Positions 44,577 through 53,824 are shown, numbered from the stretch's first letter. The stretch is 64,000 bases of DNA from Actinomadura mexicana (GCF_900188105.1 NZ_FZNP01000007.1:400426-464425); one strand, 5' to 3'. Notes: generated by a model not told the origin, from the sequence alone. Program-made: numbers and translations.

Positions 44577-45581
44577 TCAGCCCTCGCGTGTCGCCCGGGT
44601 CTCCGCCTCGGCGGCGGGCTCGGCCTTCGGGAGCGGCTCGCGGGACGGCCTGCGGCCGGCGGCGAGGCTGGCGACCGCGGTGGCGGCCAGCGTCCCGGCG
44701 ATCACGGCGAGGGACAGCCAGATCGGGATGTCCGGCGCCCACCCGGCGCCGTACTCGTGCAGCGCGTGCAGGATCAGCTTGACGCCGATGAACCCGAGGA
44801 TGAACGCCAGCCCGTGGCCGAGGTAGACGAGGCGGTCGGCGAGGCCGCCGAGCAGGAAGTACAGCTGGACCAGGCCCATCAGCGCGAACGCGTTGGCGGT
44901 GAAGACCAGGTACGCCTCGGTCGTCAGACCGAAGATCGCGGGGATGGAGTCCAGCGCGAACAGCACGTCGGTGGAGCCGATCGCGATCATGACGATGGCC
45001 ATCGGGGTGACCAGCCGGCGCCCGTTCCGCCTGGTGAGGAACCGGCTGCCGTCGTACTCCTCCGACGTCGGGATGACGCGCTTGGCCCAGCGCAGCAGCG
45101 CGTTCTCCTTGAACTCGTCCTCGTCGCCGCCGCGGACCAGGCCGATCGCCGTCCAGATGAGGAACGCACCGAAGAGGAAGAACACCCAGGTGAAGGTCGC
45201 GATGGCGGCGGCGCCGACCGCGATGAACGCGCCGCGCAGCACCAGCGCGATCACGATGCCCGCCATCAGCACCGTGTGCTGGGCGTGCTTGGGCACGGCG
45301 AACCGGGCGAGGATCACCATGAACACGAAGAGGTTGTCGACGCTGAGGCTCTTCTCCATGACGAAGCCGCCGAAGTACTGCGCGGCGTACTCCCCGCCCG
45401 AGAACGCCCAGACGCCTAGCCCGAACAGCGCGGCCAGGCCGATGTAGACCACCGACCAGAACGCGGCGCGGCGAGTGGTGAACTCCCGCGTGTCGTTGCG
45501 GTGGATCAGGAACAGGTCGGCGGCGATGATCGCAAGGATCGCCGCGATGGTGAGGCCCCAGACGAGAGGGGAGACCGACAA
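44577..45581 (-). CDS. TerC-family membrane protein, probable Mn2+ exporter
   Basis: This 334-residue protein has about nine helices with conserved acidic membrane residues: Asp in AADLFLIHR and the loop EKSLSVDNLFVFMVI, then STDVLFALDSIPAIFG. TerC proteins lower cellular manganese and help metallate exported enzymes. The start is set at TTG 45581 (MSVSPLVWGL), 8 nt after GGAGG. GTG at 45590 is in frame but overlaps the ribosome site itself. The gene lies behind a yybP-ykoY Mn2+ riboswitch, which supports its role. Confidence 0.9.
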   Translation of the reverse strand: MSVSPLVWGLTIAAILAIIAADLFLIHRNDTREFTTRRAAFWSVVYIGLAALFGLGVWAFSGGEYAAQYFGGFVMEKSLSVDNLFVFMVILARFAVPKHAQHTVLMAGIVIALVLRGAFIAVGAAAIATFTWVFFLFGAFLIWTAIGLVRGGDEDEFKENALLRWAKRVIPTSEEYDGSRFLTRRNGRRLVTPMAIVMIAIGSTDVLFALDSIPAIFGLTTEAYLVFTANAFALMGLVQLYFLLGGLADRLVYLGHGLAFILGFIGVKLILHALHEYGAGWAPDIPIWLSLAVIAGTLAATAVASLAAGRRPSREPLPKAEPAAEAETRATREG

Positions 45582-45588
45582 CGTGAAC

Positions 45589-45621
45589 ACCTCCGGCGGA
45601 CATGAGACGAGCGCCGGAGGT
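45589..45621 (-). promoter_or_regulatory. Shine-Dalgarno-sequestering hairpin of the terC riboswitch
   Basis: ACCTCCGGC (45621-45613), the 3' strand of aptamer stem P1, can also pair perfectly over 9 bp with GCCGGAGGT (45597-45589), which contains the terC Shine-Dalgarno. The two pairings exclude each other. Mn2+-stabilised P1 would thus free the ribosome site. Confidence 0.8.
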
Positions 45622-45720
45622 CTCTCCCGCCCTGCGATCGGGTACGGGCCGCGGAACCCGGGCCGGCATGGGCCGACCGTATTGACGAGAACCGCGCGCG
45701 GGGATACTCCCCTCCGTTAC
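45613..45720 (-). ncRNA. yybP-ykoY manganese riboswitch
   Basis: Read on the minus strand the leader contains GGAGGGGAGTATCC, CGTCAATACG and GGGAGAGACCTCCGG in order, the conserved pieces of the yybP-ykoY aptamer. Stem P1 is formed by CGGAGG (45716-45711) and CCTCCG (45620-45615). It lies directly upstream of terC, the family's commonest actinobacterial target. Confidence 0.87.
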
Positions 45721-45807
45721 CTGCTTCAACGCGGGCCGCGCCGGGGCGGTTCCCCTCCCCCGCGATTTTCCGGCCCGGTCTTCGAACCGGAGCCCGGGAG
45801 GAGGCGT

Positions 45808-47001
45808 CTAAGGTCCGGTCAGCTCCAGGTACAGCTCCGCCAGCTGGTCGACGGCGTCGTCCTCCCCGGGCAGCAGCGCCGACCGCCGGGCGGCGGCCGA
45901 GCCCAGCCGCGCCGCGAGCGCCGGGTCGTCCAGGACGCGGCTCACCGCGCGCCCGAGCGCCTCGGCGTCGTTCGCCGGCACCAGCAGCGCCGCGTCGGAC
46001 TCGGGCCCCTGAAGCAGCGAGGCCCCCTCCTCCCGCTCCTCGGCGCCCACCATGCCGGGGATCCCGCCGACGCGGGTCGCGACCAGCGGCCGGCCCGCCC
46101 GCAGGATCTCCTGGACGACCAGCGGCTGCCCCTCCCACACGCTCGGCACGACCGCCACGTCGCAGGCGGCCAGCAGGCCGGCGACGTCGGAGCGGCGGCC
46201 GAGCAGCCGGACGGGCAGGTCCTCCGCCTCGATCCGGGCGCGCAGCCCGTCCTCCAGCGGCCCGTCGCCCGCGATGGCGACGAGCGGGGGCGGGGTGCGT
46301 CCCGCCCACGCCGCCGCGGCGTCCAGCAGCGTCGGCAGGCCCTTCTGCTCGGCGAGCCGGGCGACGGTGACGACCAGCGGCCGCTCCCCCGCGCCGATCT
46401 CGGCCCGCAGGCCGGCGCGGACGGCGGGGCCGGGCGGCGCCTGCGGTGCGGGCGCGGGGACGATCGCGTGCCCGACCGACCGGGCGCCGAGGGCCCGCAT
46501 CCGCTCCTCCAGATCGGGCGAGACGCCGAGGACGCGGGTGGCGCCGCGCGCCACGACGCGTTCCAGCACCCCGTAGACCGCGGCCGTCCGGCCACCGGCG
46601 ATGACGGCGTTGTGGAGCGTGACGACCAGGGGCGGGCCGCCCCGCGCGAACCGCAGCGGGCCCGGCACGACGCGCGCGCACGCCGCCACCGTGAGGGCCC
46701 CGGCGCGCAGGCCGTGGGCGTGGACGACGTCGGCGTCGCGCAGCAGCCGCCGCAGCCGGGCGACGGCCCTGGCGTCGCTCGCCGGGCGGGGCCGGTCGGC
46801 GAGGTCGACCTCGGCGAACCGGGCGCCGCCGGCGCCGAACCCGAACAGCTCGTCGGTGGCGGCGGGCCCGCACACCACCACGCGGGCGCCGCGCTCGACC
46901 AGGCCTTCGGCGACGGACCGGACGTGGCGGCCGACGCCGCCGGCGCTGGTGCCGAGGACGAGCGCGACGCGCAGCCCGTCCAGATCCTGCCTGTCAGACA
47001 T
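45808..47001 (-). CDS. Glycosyltransferase, GT4 family
   Basis: The 397-residue protein has a GT-B fold. The N-terminal domain is VALVLGTSAGGVGRHVRSVAEGL, the hinge LGVSPDLEERM, and the C-terminal donor site (VTVARLAEQKGLPTLLDA ... IAGDGPLE ... VVPSVWEGQPLVVQEIL) holds the E-x7-E motif. It would transfer a sugar from a nucleotide-sugar donor to a lipid or glycan. It overlaps the upstream MurJ-like gene by 8 nt and so belongs to the SteA/SteB cluster. Confidence 0.9.
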   Translation of the reverse strand: MSDRQDLDGLRVALVLGTSAGGVGRHVRSVAEGLVERGARVVVCGPAATDELFGFGAGGARFAEVDLADRPRPASDARAVARLRRLLRDADVVHAHGLRAGALTVAACARVVPGPLRFARGGPPLVVTLHNAVIAGGRTAAVYGVLERVVARGATRVLGVSPDLEERMRALGARSVGHAIVPAPAPQAPPGPAVRAGLRAEIGAGERPLVVTVARLAEQKGLPTLLDAAAAWAGRTPPPLVAIAGDGPLEDGLRARIEAEDLPVRLLGRRSDVAGLLAACDVAVVPSVWEGQPLVVQEILRAGRPLVATRVGGIPGMVGAEEREEGASLLQGPESDAALLVPANDAEALGRAVSRVLDDPALAARLGSAAARRSALLPGEDDAVDQLAELYLELTGP

Positions 47002-48670
47002 TGCGGGTGACCTTCCGGCTGAGGACGGCCCGCAGGTCCCGGCCGTCGATCAAGAATGCGATGATCAGGAAGACTGCGCCGGCGACCAGCGCGGCGAGCG
47101 CCCCGGTCCCGACGTTACGCAGCTCGCCGGCCGGGCCCGTCCCGCCGAGGCCGAGCAGCGCGGCCGCCGCGTACCCGGCTGCGCCTCCGGCCGCGGCGCC
47201 GAGCAGCCCGGCGGCCAGGGCCCGCGGCACGCCGTGCACGGCCGCGGCGCCCCTCGCGCGCACCAGCGTCACGAGCAGCAGGGCGCCGGCGACCGTCATC
47301 CCGACGGCGTTGCCGACGCCGAGCGCCGCGACGACCCACTGCCGGTCGACCGACAGCACCAGCGCGACCTCCGCGACCATGACGACGATCCAGCCCGCGA
47401 CGACGGCGGCCGCGCCCATCCGTCCCCGGTGGCACGCGTACAGGACGCGGCCGAGGTGCGCGACGAGACCGTAGCCGAGGAGGCCGGGCGCGAAAGCGAG
47501 CACCGCGCGCGACAGCACCTCCTGCTGGTCGGGGTGGCCGGGGTTGAACACCGCCGCGACGGGCACGGCGACGGCGGCCAGCGCGGCGGCCCCCGCGCAC
47601 GACACCAGGATCACCGCGCGGGTCGTGGACGCGGTGACCTGGTCGAACCGGTCGTGGTCCGCCGCGCTCATCCGCGCCGACAGCAGCGGGAACGCGCTGG
47701 TCGCGATCGGCACCGCGAGGATCGCCCACGGCAGCAGGTAGATCGCCCACGCGTACTGGTAGTTGGCGAGCGCGCCGCGGGTGCCCTGCGAGCTGAGCCG
47801 GACCACCAGCAGCGTCGCCATCTGCTGCGCCGCGACCGTCGCGATCCCGGCCGCCGCGAGCCGCCGCACCCGCCGCGCCACCCCGTCGGGGAAGCGCAGG
47901 GTGGGCCGCAGCCGCAGGCGCAGGCGCCACGCGGCGAACGCGGCCGTGGCGGCCATCGCGACACCGCCGAGCGCCGTGCCGATCGCCAGCGTCAGCTCGG
48001 CTCCCAGCGGGAGCCCGGCCAGGTCGTTCTCGAAGCCCTTCCCGAGCGGCGCGTATACGAGGTAGGCGCCGATCACCACGAGGCTCGACACCAGCGGCGC
48101 GAGGGCGGGCGCGACGAACCGGCGGTGCGACTGCAGCAGCCCGTACAGCACGACCGCGATCCCGTACATCACCATCTGCACGGACTGGATCGCCAGCATG
48201 TCCCCGCCGACCCGCACGACCTCGCCGCGCGAGCACCCCTGCGGGTGCTCGGCCACCGCCAGCTCCATCAGGGGGTGGGCGAGCAGCGCCATCAGCGCCG
48301 ACAGCGGCACCATCAGCACGACGATCCAGGTGAGCAGCGCCGCCCCGATCCGGCGGACCTCCTCGCGGTCGCCGCGCTCGGCGGGCCCGGCCAGCACCGG
48401 TACCACCATGCTGGCGAGGGCGCCGCCCGCGACGATCTCGTAGACGCTGCTGGGGAGCTGCGTGGCGCTGAAGTACGCCTGGCTGAGGCAGGACGTGGTG
48501 ACGGTCTGGGAGAAGGCGTAGGTGCGCCCGAACCCGGCGAGCCGCGCCAGCACGGTGATGACGGCGATGACGACGGCGGCACCGGCCAGCCCGCCGGTCA
48601 GCCGGCGCGCGTCGGTCCGCCGCCGGGGCGGCGGTGGGGCTTCGGATGGGGGCACGGTAGGCGAAGGCAC
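46994..48670 (-). CDS. MurJ/MviN-family lipid flippase
   Basis: This 558-residue protein has about 14 helices and a short Pro-rich cytoplasmic N-terminus. Helix 1 keeps the RLAGFGR segment corresponding to the Arg pair of E. coli MurJ. The usual DAF/PN and following Arg are changed (SQAYFSATQLPSSVYEIVAGG). MurJ flips lipid II. Here, beside a MraY/WecA-like gene and a GT4 gene, it could flip another polyprenyl-linked glycan or be the cell's lipid II flippase; sequence alone cannot settle this. The stop overlaps the GT4 start by 8 nt. Confidence 0.87.
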   Translation of the reverse strand: MPSPTVPPSEAPPPPRRRTDARRLTGGLAGAAVVIAVITVLARLAGFGRTYAFSQTVTTSCLSQAYFSATQLPSSVYEIVAGGALASMVVPVLAGPAERGDREEVRRIGAALLTWIVVLMVPLSALMALLAHPLMELAVAEHPQGCSRGEVVRVGGDMLAIQSVQMVMYGIAVVLYGLLQSHRRFVAPALAPLVSSLVVIGAYLVYAPLGKGFENDLAGLPLGAELTLAIGTALGGVAMAATAAFAAWRLRLRLRPTLRFPDGVARRVRRLAAAGIATVAAQQMATLLVVRLSSQGTRGALANYQYAWAIYLLPWAILAVPIATSAFPLLSARMSAADHDRFDQVTASTTRAVILVSCAGAAALAAVAVPVAAVFNPGHPDQQEVLSRAVLAFAPGLLGYGLVAHLGRVLYACHRGRMGAAAVVAGWIVVMVAEVALVLSVDRQWVVAALGVGNAVGMTVAGALLLVTLVRARGAAAVHGVPRALAAGLLGAAAGGAAGYAAAALLGLGGTGPAGELRNVGTGALAALVAGAVFLIIAFLIDGRDLRAVLSRKVTRNV

Positions 48671-48703
48671 GCTCGTCGAGGTCTGCGGGGGGCGGGCGGT
48701 GGA

Positions 48704-49726
48704 CTAGGCGGGGCCGGCGACGCCGTCGTCCGCAGAATCGGCCTGCGGCGGGACGGCCGGACGGTACGCGTCCTCGGTGTCGGGCTTCCCGGTCTCCCGC
48801 TGGACGGTCTCCTGCTCCCCGGCCTCCCGCCTCGCCGCCTCGGCGGGGGCCGGGGCGGGGACGGCGGCCGGGCGGCGGCCGAGCATGTCGACGCGGTTCA
48901 GCACCGGGTTGCCCGCGATGACCTTCGTGAAGCTGACGAACTCGCTGGCGGCGTTCAGCCCGGTGACCCCGGCGAGGACGGCGAGCCGCGGCCCCCGGCC
49001 GAGGCGGGTCGCGGCGAGGCCGAGCAGCGCGCCGAGCGCGTTGGCGCCGGTGTCGCCGAGCATCGCGCGCTCGCCGAGGTCCTCGGGCAGCAGCGCGGCG
49101 GCGGCGCCGAGCGGAGCGGAGACCACGGCGGAGCCGGAGCGGGTCAGCGCCAGCGGCGTCCCGGCGATGAGGCCGACCTTGACGGCCCGCCCGGGGCGCA
49201 GGTCGAACAGGTTCATCAGGTTCGCGGACCCGGCGATGACGGCGCCGTTGACGAGGACGTCGAACGCGCGGCCCGTCCGGGTCGGGGCGGGCGAACCGGC
49301 GACGGCGGCGGCGGCGAGCCCCGTCGCGCCGATGCCGAGGATCTTCACCGCGCCGCTGGTCACCTCGCCGCGCGCGAGCGCGGTCAGGTGGCCCTTGAAG
49401 CCGCGGGAGGACGCCGAACCGGCGAGGTCGTCGTAGCCGCCGAGAGCGCCGGAACCGGCGCCGGCCAGCAGTGCGGCGGCGCGGATCCGGCCGGTGGCGC
49501 CGGGGGCCAGCAGCCCGGCCGCGGCGGCGCCCGCGACGAACGCGGGGCCCTCCAGCAGCGTGACCGGCTCGCCGCGGTGGTTGGTGCGGCCCCAGACCTG
49601 CTCGCCGGGCAGCCCGTTCAGGCCGGGCTGGCGCCGCGTCAGCGCGGTGTAGGCGGCGCGCGCCGCCACCGCGCCGAGGCCGACGCCGGCCGCCAGCCGC
49701 CCGCTCCTGGCGATGCCTCGTCTCAT
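48704..49726 (-). CDS. MraY/WecA-like polyprenyl-phosphate sugar-phosphate transferase homologue
   Basis: The 340-residue membrane protein keeps the marks of the PNPT superfamily: DD in GYDDLAGSASSRGFKGHL, N-x-x-N-x-x-D in ANLMNLFDLRPG and GDTGANALGALLG. The N-terminal loop RTNHRGEPVTLLEG resembles the substrate loop of WecA/MraY enzymes. Family members join a sugar-phosphate to polyprenyl phosphate. A long acidic tail (about 290-340) is disordered. The ATG at 49726 lies 4 bp after the SteB stop. Its sugar substrate is unknown. Confidence 0.75.
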   Translation of the reverse strand: MRRGIARSGRLAAGVGLGAVAARAAYTALTRRQPGLNGLPGEQVWGRTNHRGEPVTLLEGPAFVAGAAAAGLLAPGATGRIRAAALLAGAGSGALGGYDDLAGSASSRGFKGHLTALARGEVTSGAVKILGIGATGLAAAAVAGSPAPTRTGRAFDVLVNGAVIAGSANLMNLFDLRPGRAVKVGLIAGTPLALTRSGSAVVSAPLGAAAALLPEDLGERAMLGDTGANALGALLGLAATRLGRGPRLAVLAGVTGLNAASEFVSFTKVIAGNPVLNRVDMLGRRPAAVPAPAPAEAARREAGEQETVQRETGKPDTEDAYRPAVPPQADSADDGVAGPA

Positions 49727-49730
49727 CAGG

Positions 49731-50684
49731 TCACCCGTTCTCCGCCGTGGGCGCGGGCGAGGGCAGGTAGCCGCTCGCACCGGCGCCCGTGCCGTACTGC
49801 CCGGACTTGCCGCCGATCTCGTTCTGCAGCGCCAGGATCGTGACGACCTGGCCGGCCGCGGTGTCCACCACGTCGACGGTGGAGACCGCGTCGGCGGTGT
49901 CGGAGTCGCGCAGCGCCGCGATCAGCCCGCCCTCCTGCGCGGAGGTCGGCGGGCCACCGACGACGGTACCGCGCCCGGCGCCGTCGAGAGCGGAGGCCAG
50001 CGAGATCAGCGCCTTGTTGTCGTCGCCACCGCCCGCGTAGGCGTACGCGGCGGCGGGCGCGACCATCACGGCGAGGGTGGCGTGCTGGCCGGGCTTGCCG
50101 CTGGTGGTGACGTAGCCGGCCTGCTTGAAGCCGTTGAGGACGGCGCCTCCGGCGGCGTCCTCGCGGCCGGACTTGGCGGGGTCCCTGGTGACGAGCGCGC
50201 CCGCGAGGACGGCGCCGGCCTTGCCGTAGGCGCCCGCGTTCTCCGGGAACTTCACGTCCTCGGCCTTGAGCTGCGTGGCGAGCTCGTCGACGGTGGTCTG
50301 CTGGTCGTCGTCCAGGAGCTTCTTCTGGATCGTGACGCGCCCGGTGACGGCGGCGCCGGAGTCCTTGGCCAGCCGGCTGACCTGCTCGATGCTGTCGTTG
50401 CCGGCGCCGGGCGTCTCGATCAGCACCACGGACTGGCCCTTGAGCCGGTCGGCGACGATCTGCGGCGAGAGCGCCTTGGTGAACTGCTCCTCGCCGTCCA
50501 GCTGGTGCCGCAGGTCGCGCTGCGCGAGCCGCGCCTGCTGGGCCGTCTTGGCGGCCGAGTTGGCCTGCTGGCGCAGGGTGTCGCTCACCGAGTTGGACAG
50601 CGTGGTGGAGCCCAGCACGATGCCGAGCGCCAGCGCGAGGAAGATCGCGACGATGGAGACGAGGTGGTAGCGGAAATCGATCAC
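49731..50684 (-). CDS. steB: SteB/MctB-like membrane-anchored envelope protein
   Basis: This 317-residue protein has one N-terminal helix (MIDFRYHLVSIVAIFLALALG), a coiled coil (about 35-70) and an extracytoplasmic domain. The M. tuberculosis homologue Rv1698 was reported as the copper-resistance protein MctB; the corynebacterial SteB acts with SteA at the division septum. The GTG start at 50684 overlaps the steA stop by GTGA, so both are coupled. The Pro-rich end (YLPSPAPTAENG) is poorly conserved. Confidence 0.88.
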   Translation of the reverse strand: MIDFRYHLVSIVAIFLALALGIVLGSTTLSNSVSDTLRQQANSAAKTAQQARLAQRDLRHQLDGEEQFTKALSPQIVADRLKGQSVVLIETPGAGNDSIEQVSRLAKDSGAAVTGRVTIQKKLLDDDQQTTVDELATQLKAEDVKFPENAGAYGKAGAVLAGALVTRDPAKSGREDAAGGAVLNGFKQAGYVTTSGKPGQHATLAVMVAPAAAYAYAGGGDDNKALISLASALDGAGRGTVVGGPPTSAQEGGLIAALRDSDTADAVSTVDVVDTAAGQVVTILALQNEIGGKSGQYGTGAGASGYLPSPAPTAENG

Positions 50685-51919
50685 GTGAAGAGTCCGGTCA
50701 GCCAGAAGAGGAAGGCGTGCCAGCGGTCGGCCAGCAGGGGACTGATGACGTCCCCCGCCGGGGACATGGCGACGGCGGTGACGATGGCGATGAACGCGCC
50801 GAGGACGAGGAACAGCAGCGACCAGGTGGAGATCCGGCTGCGGTAGAGCCTGCTGACGCCCTTGGCGTCGACGAGCTTGCTGCCGACGCGGAGCCGGGTG
50901 AGGAACGTGCTGGCCATGCCGGCGCGCCCCTTGTCGAAGAACTCCTCCATGTTGGCGTGCGTGCCGACCGCGACGATCAGGCTGGCGCCCTTGTCGTCGG
51001 CGAGGAGCATCGCGATGTCCTCGCTGGTGGCGGCGGCGGGGAACACCACGGCGTCCTTGCCGAGCTCGTGCACGCGCTTCAGGCCCGGCGCGCGGCCGTC
51101 CCGGTAGGCGTGCACGACGAGTTCGGCGCCGCAGGTGAGCGCGTCGTCGGAGACCGAGTCCATGTCCCCGACGATCATGTCGGGGCGGTAGCCGGCCTCC
51201 AGCAGCGCGTCGGCGCCGCCGTCCACGCCGATCAGCACGGGGCGGTACTCGCGGATGTAGGGGCGCAGGGTCGCGATGTCCTCGCGGTAGTGGTAGCCGC
51301 GCACGACGATCAGGGCGTGCCGCCCGGAGATCCTCGTGGCCACCTCGGGGACGCCGACGCCGTCGATGAGCAGGTCGCGCTCGCGCTTGACGTACTCCAT
51401 CGTGTTGGCGACGAACGCCTCCAGCTGGGAGGCGAGCCCGGCCTTGGCCTCGGTCAGCGCCTCCTCGACGGACTCGGCGGTCTGCTCGGTGCCCTTGGCG
51501 ACGACCTCCTCGCCCCGGTGCACGGCGGGCCCCTCGACGCGGACCTGGTCGCCCTCCTGCAGCTTGCTGAAGATCTCCGGGCCGACGTCGTCGACCAGCG
51601 GGATGCCGGCCTCGATCAGGATCTGCGGCCCGAGGTTCGGGTAGCGGCCCGAGATGCTGGGCGCGACGTTGACGACGGCGCCGACCTCGCGCGACACCAG
51701 CGCCTCGGCGCTGACGCGGTCGAGGTCGACGTGGTCGATCACCGCGACCTCGCCGGGCTGCAACCGCTTGGTGAGGTCCTTGGTGCGGCGGTCGAGCCGG
51801 ACCGTGGCGCTGACCCCCGGCCGCCCGTCGTCGCGGCCGCGGCCCAGCGTGAGCACGCGCCGGGGCAGCCTCTGGGCCAGCCGTAGGCGCCGCTCTGCGG
51901 TGGGTGACGACTCGTTCAT
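50681..51919 (-). CDS. steA: SteA, septal protein with thiamin-pyrophosphokinase-like domain
   Basis: The 412-residue protein has a cytoplasmic body with a TPK-like fold (IGVDGGADALLEAGYRPDMIVGDMDSVSD), an N-terminal Asp/Arg-rich region (RTKDLTKRLQPGEVAVIDH) and two C-terminal membrane helices (WSLLFLVLGAFIAIVTAV and the last 20 residues). Corynebacterial SteA localises to the septum and interacts with SteB to control cell separation. The start ATG at 51919 (NESSPTAERR) was chosen over distant upstream frames that cross into recN. Confidence 0.9.
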   Translation of the reverse strand: MNESSPTAERRLRLAQRLPRRVLTLGRGRDDGRPGVSATVRLDRRTKDLTKRLQPGEVAVIDHVDLDRVSAEALVSREVGAVVNVAPSISGRYPNLGPQILIEAGIPLVDDVGPEIFSKLQEGDQVRVEGPAVHRGEEVVAKGTEQTAESVEEALTEAKAGLASQLEAFVANTMEYVKRERDLLIDGVGVPEVATRISGRHALIVVRGYHYREDIATLRPYIREYRPVLIGVDGGADALLEAGYRPDMIVGDMDSVSDDALTCGAELVVHAYRDGRAPGLKRVHELGKDAVVFPAAATSEDIAMLLADDKGASLIVAVGTHANMEEFFDKGRAGMASTFLTRLRVGSKLVDAKGVSRLYRSRISTWSLLFLVLGAFIAIVTAVAMSPAGDVISPLLADRWHAFLFWLTGLFT

Positions 51920-52059
51920 CAACTGCCATCCTGCCAGAGCACGGGAGCGGACGCCGGAAAGGCCGACGGTCCAGGCGTGTCCGTTCACGCACTCTCTGTA
52001 ATCTTTGCCGGAGCGGGCGGCGGCCCGCGGCGGCGTTGACGTGGGGCCTTCGGCCGCCG

Positions 52060-53766
52060 CTACCGCTCCTCGGCGGCCATGGCGAGCAGTTCCTCGGCGT
52101 GCGCGCGGCCGAGCTCGGAGTCCTCCAGGCCGGCCAGCATCCGCGACAGCTCCCGGACGCGTCCCTCCCGGTCCAGGGCGGTGACGCCGCTGCTGGTGAC
52201 GGTTCCGTCGTCGGACTTCTCCACCAGCAGGTGCTGGTCGGCGAACGCGGCGACCTGCGGCAGGTGCGTGACGACGATCACCTGGGCGTTGCGGGCCAGC
52301 CGCGCCAGCCGCCGCCCGATCTCGACCGCGGCCTTGCCGCCGACGCCCGCGTCGACCTCGTCGAACACGAACGTCGGGACGGGGTCGGCGCCCGCGAACA
52401 CGACCTCGATCGCCAGCATCACGCGGGACAGCTCGCCGCCCGAGGCGCCCTTGTGCAGCGGCAGCGGCGGCGACCCCGGGTGCGGGGCGAGCCGGACCTC
52501 GACCTCGTCGGCGCCGTGCGGGCCGTGGTCGCCGGTCGGGGTGACGGTGACGGCGATGCGGGCGTGCGGCATCGCCAGCGCGGTCAGCTCCTCGGTGACG
52601 GCCTCGGAGAACCGCTCGGCGGCCCGGGTGCGGACCGCGGTCAGCTCCGCGGCCTCGGCGGCGAGCCGCTCGGTGAGCTCGGCGTGCTCGGAGCGCAGCT
52701 CGTCGATGCGGTCGTCGTCGCCCTCCAGCTCCGCGAGGCGGGCCGCGGACCTGCGCGCCCACTCCAGCACCTCGGTGATCTTCCCCTCCGTCCCGCCGTA
52801 CTTGCGGGTCAGGGCGGTCAGCTCGGCGCGGCGCTCCTGGACGGCCGCGAGCCGCGCCGGGTCGGCGTCCACTGACTCGGCGTAGGACGCCAGGTCGGTG
52901 CCGACGTCGGAGACCAGGTAGCCGGCCTCGGCGAGCCGGTCGGCGAGCGCCGCGAGCTCCGGGTCGTGGTCGCGGACGGCGTCCAGCGCGTTGCGGGCCT
53001 GGCCGAGCAGGCCGGTCACGTTCGCGGCCTCGAACGCGGCGGCGGGGTCGCCTAGCAGTGCCTCGTGGGCGGTGTCGGCGGCGCCGCGCAGCGCGTCGGC
53101 GTGCCCGAGGCGCTCCTCCTCGGCGGCGAGGTCGGTGTCCTCGCCGTCCTTGGGGTCGACCTTCTCGATCTCCTCCAGGCCGAAGCGGAGCATCTCGGCC
53201 TCCTGGGCCCGCTCGCGCGCCCGCGTGGTCAGTTCCTCCAGCAGCGCGCTGACCTGGCGGTGCCGCTGGTAGGTCTTGGTGTAGGCGCGCATCGGCTTGG
53301 TCAGCGCGCCGCCCGCGTAGCGGTCGAGCGCACCGCGCTGGCGCGACGACTGCAGCAGCCGCTGCTGGTCGGACTGCCCGTGCACGGCGACCAGGTCGTC
53401 CGCCAGGGTGATCAGCACGCTGACGGGGACGGACCGGCCGCCGAGGAACGCGCGGGAGCGGCCCTCCGCCGACACCGAGCGCGTGACGATCAGGGCGCCG
53501 TCGTCCAGCTCGCCGCCGGCGTCCTCGACCCGCTCGACCACGCGGCCGCCCGGATCGACGACGATCCGGCCCTCCACCGTGGCGCGCCCCGCGCCGGGCC
53601 TGACCCGCTGCGGGTCGGCGCGGCCGCCGAACATCAGCCCGAGGCTGGTGACCACCATGGTCTTGCCCGCCCCGGTCTCCCCCGTCACCACGTTGAAGCC
53701 CGGCGACAGATCGAGCACGGCCTCGTCGATCACACCGAGGCCCTGGATCCGCACCTCATCGACCAT
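52060..53766 (-). CDS. recN: DNA repair protein RecN
   Basis: This 568-residue SMC-like ATPase has Walker A GETGAGKTMVV near residue 35, a central coiled coil (about 150-360), and a C-terminal signature and Walker B (GASGGELSRVMLAIE ... FDEVDAGVGGKAA). RecN helps process double-strand breaks. The start ATG at 53766 (VDEVRIQGLGVI) matches the family N-terminus. It follows nadK at 58 bp. Confidence 0.96.
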   Translation of the reverse strand: MVDEVRIQGLGVIDEAVLDLSPGFNVVTGETGAGKTMVVTSLGLMFGGRADPQRVRPGAGRATVEGRIVVDPGGRVVERVEDAGGELDDGALIVTRSVSAEGRSRAFLGGRSVPVSVLITLADDLVAVHGQSDQQRLLQSSRQRGALDRYAGGALTKPMRAYTKTYQRHRQVSALLEELTTRARERAQEAEMLRFGLEEIEKVDPKDGEDTDLAAEEERLGHADALRGAADTAHEALLGDPAAAFEAANVTGLLGQARNALDAVRDHDPELAALADRLAEAGYLVSDVGTDLASYAESVDADPARLAAVQERRAELTALTRKYGGTEGKITEVLEWARRSAARLAELEGDDDRIDELRSEHAELTERLAAEAAELTAVRTRAAERFSEAVTEELTALAMPHARIAVTVTPTGDHGPHGADEVEVRLAPHPGSPPLPLHKGASGGELSRVMLAIEVVFAGADPVPTFVFDEVDAGVGGKAAVEIGRRLARLARNAQVIVVTHLPQVAAFADQHLLVEKSDDGTVTSSGVTALDREGRVRELSRMLAGLEDSELGRAHAEELLAMAAEER

Positions 53767-53824
53767 CGGACGCACCAGCGTCACAACCCTCCGCAACCAG
53801 ATCCCCGATCAGCGCCTGTGGAGA

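Noticed and set aside
45601..45603. ATG within the terC leader as the terC start
   Set aside because: It is out of frame with terC and lies inside the riboswitch expression platform.
45775..45790. GGTTCGAACC-like motif resembling a tRNA T-loop
   Set aside because: No cloverleaf can be built round it; it is a short palindrome downstream of the GT4 gene.
46601..49843. A 1080-codon plus-strand frame opposite MurJ and the PNPT gene
   Set aside because: Low-complexity Arg/Ala/Asp composition antisense to well-supported genes; no domain or start.
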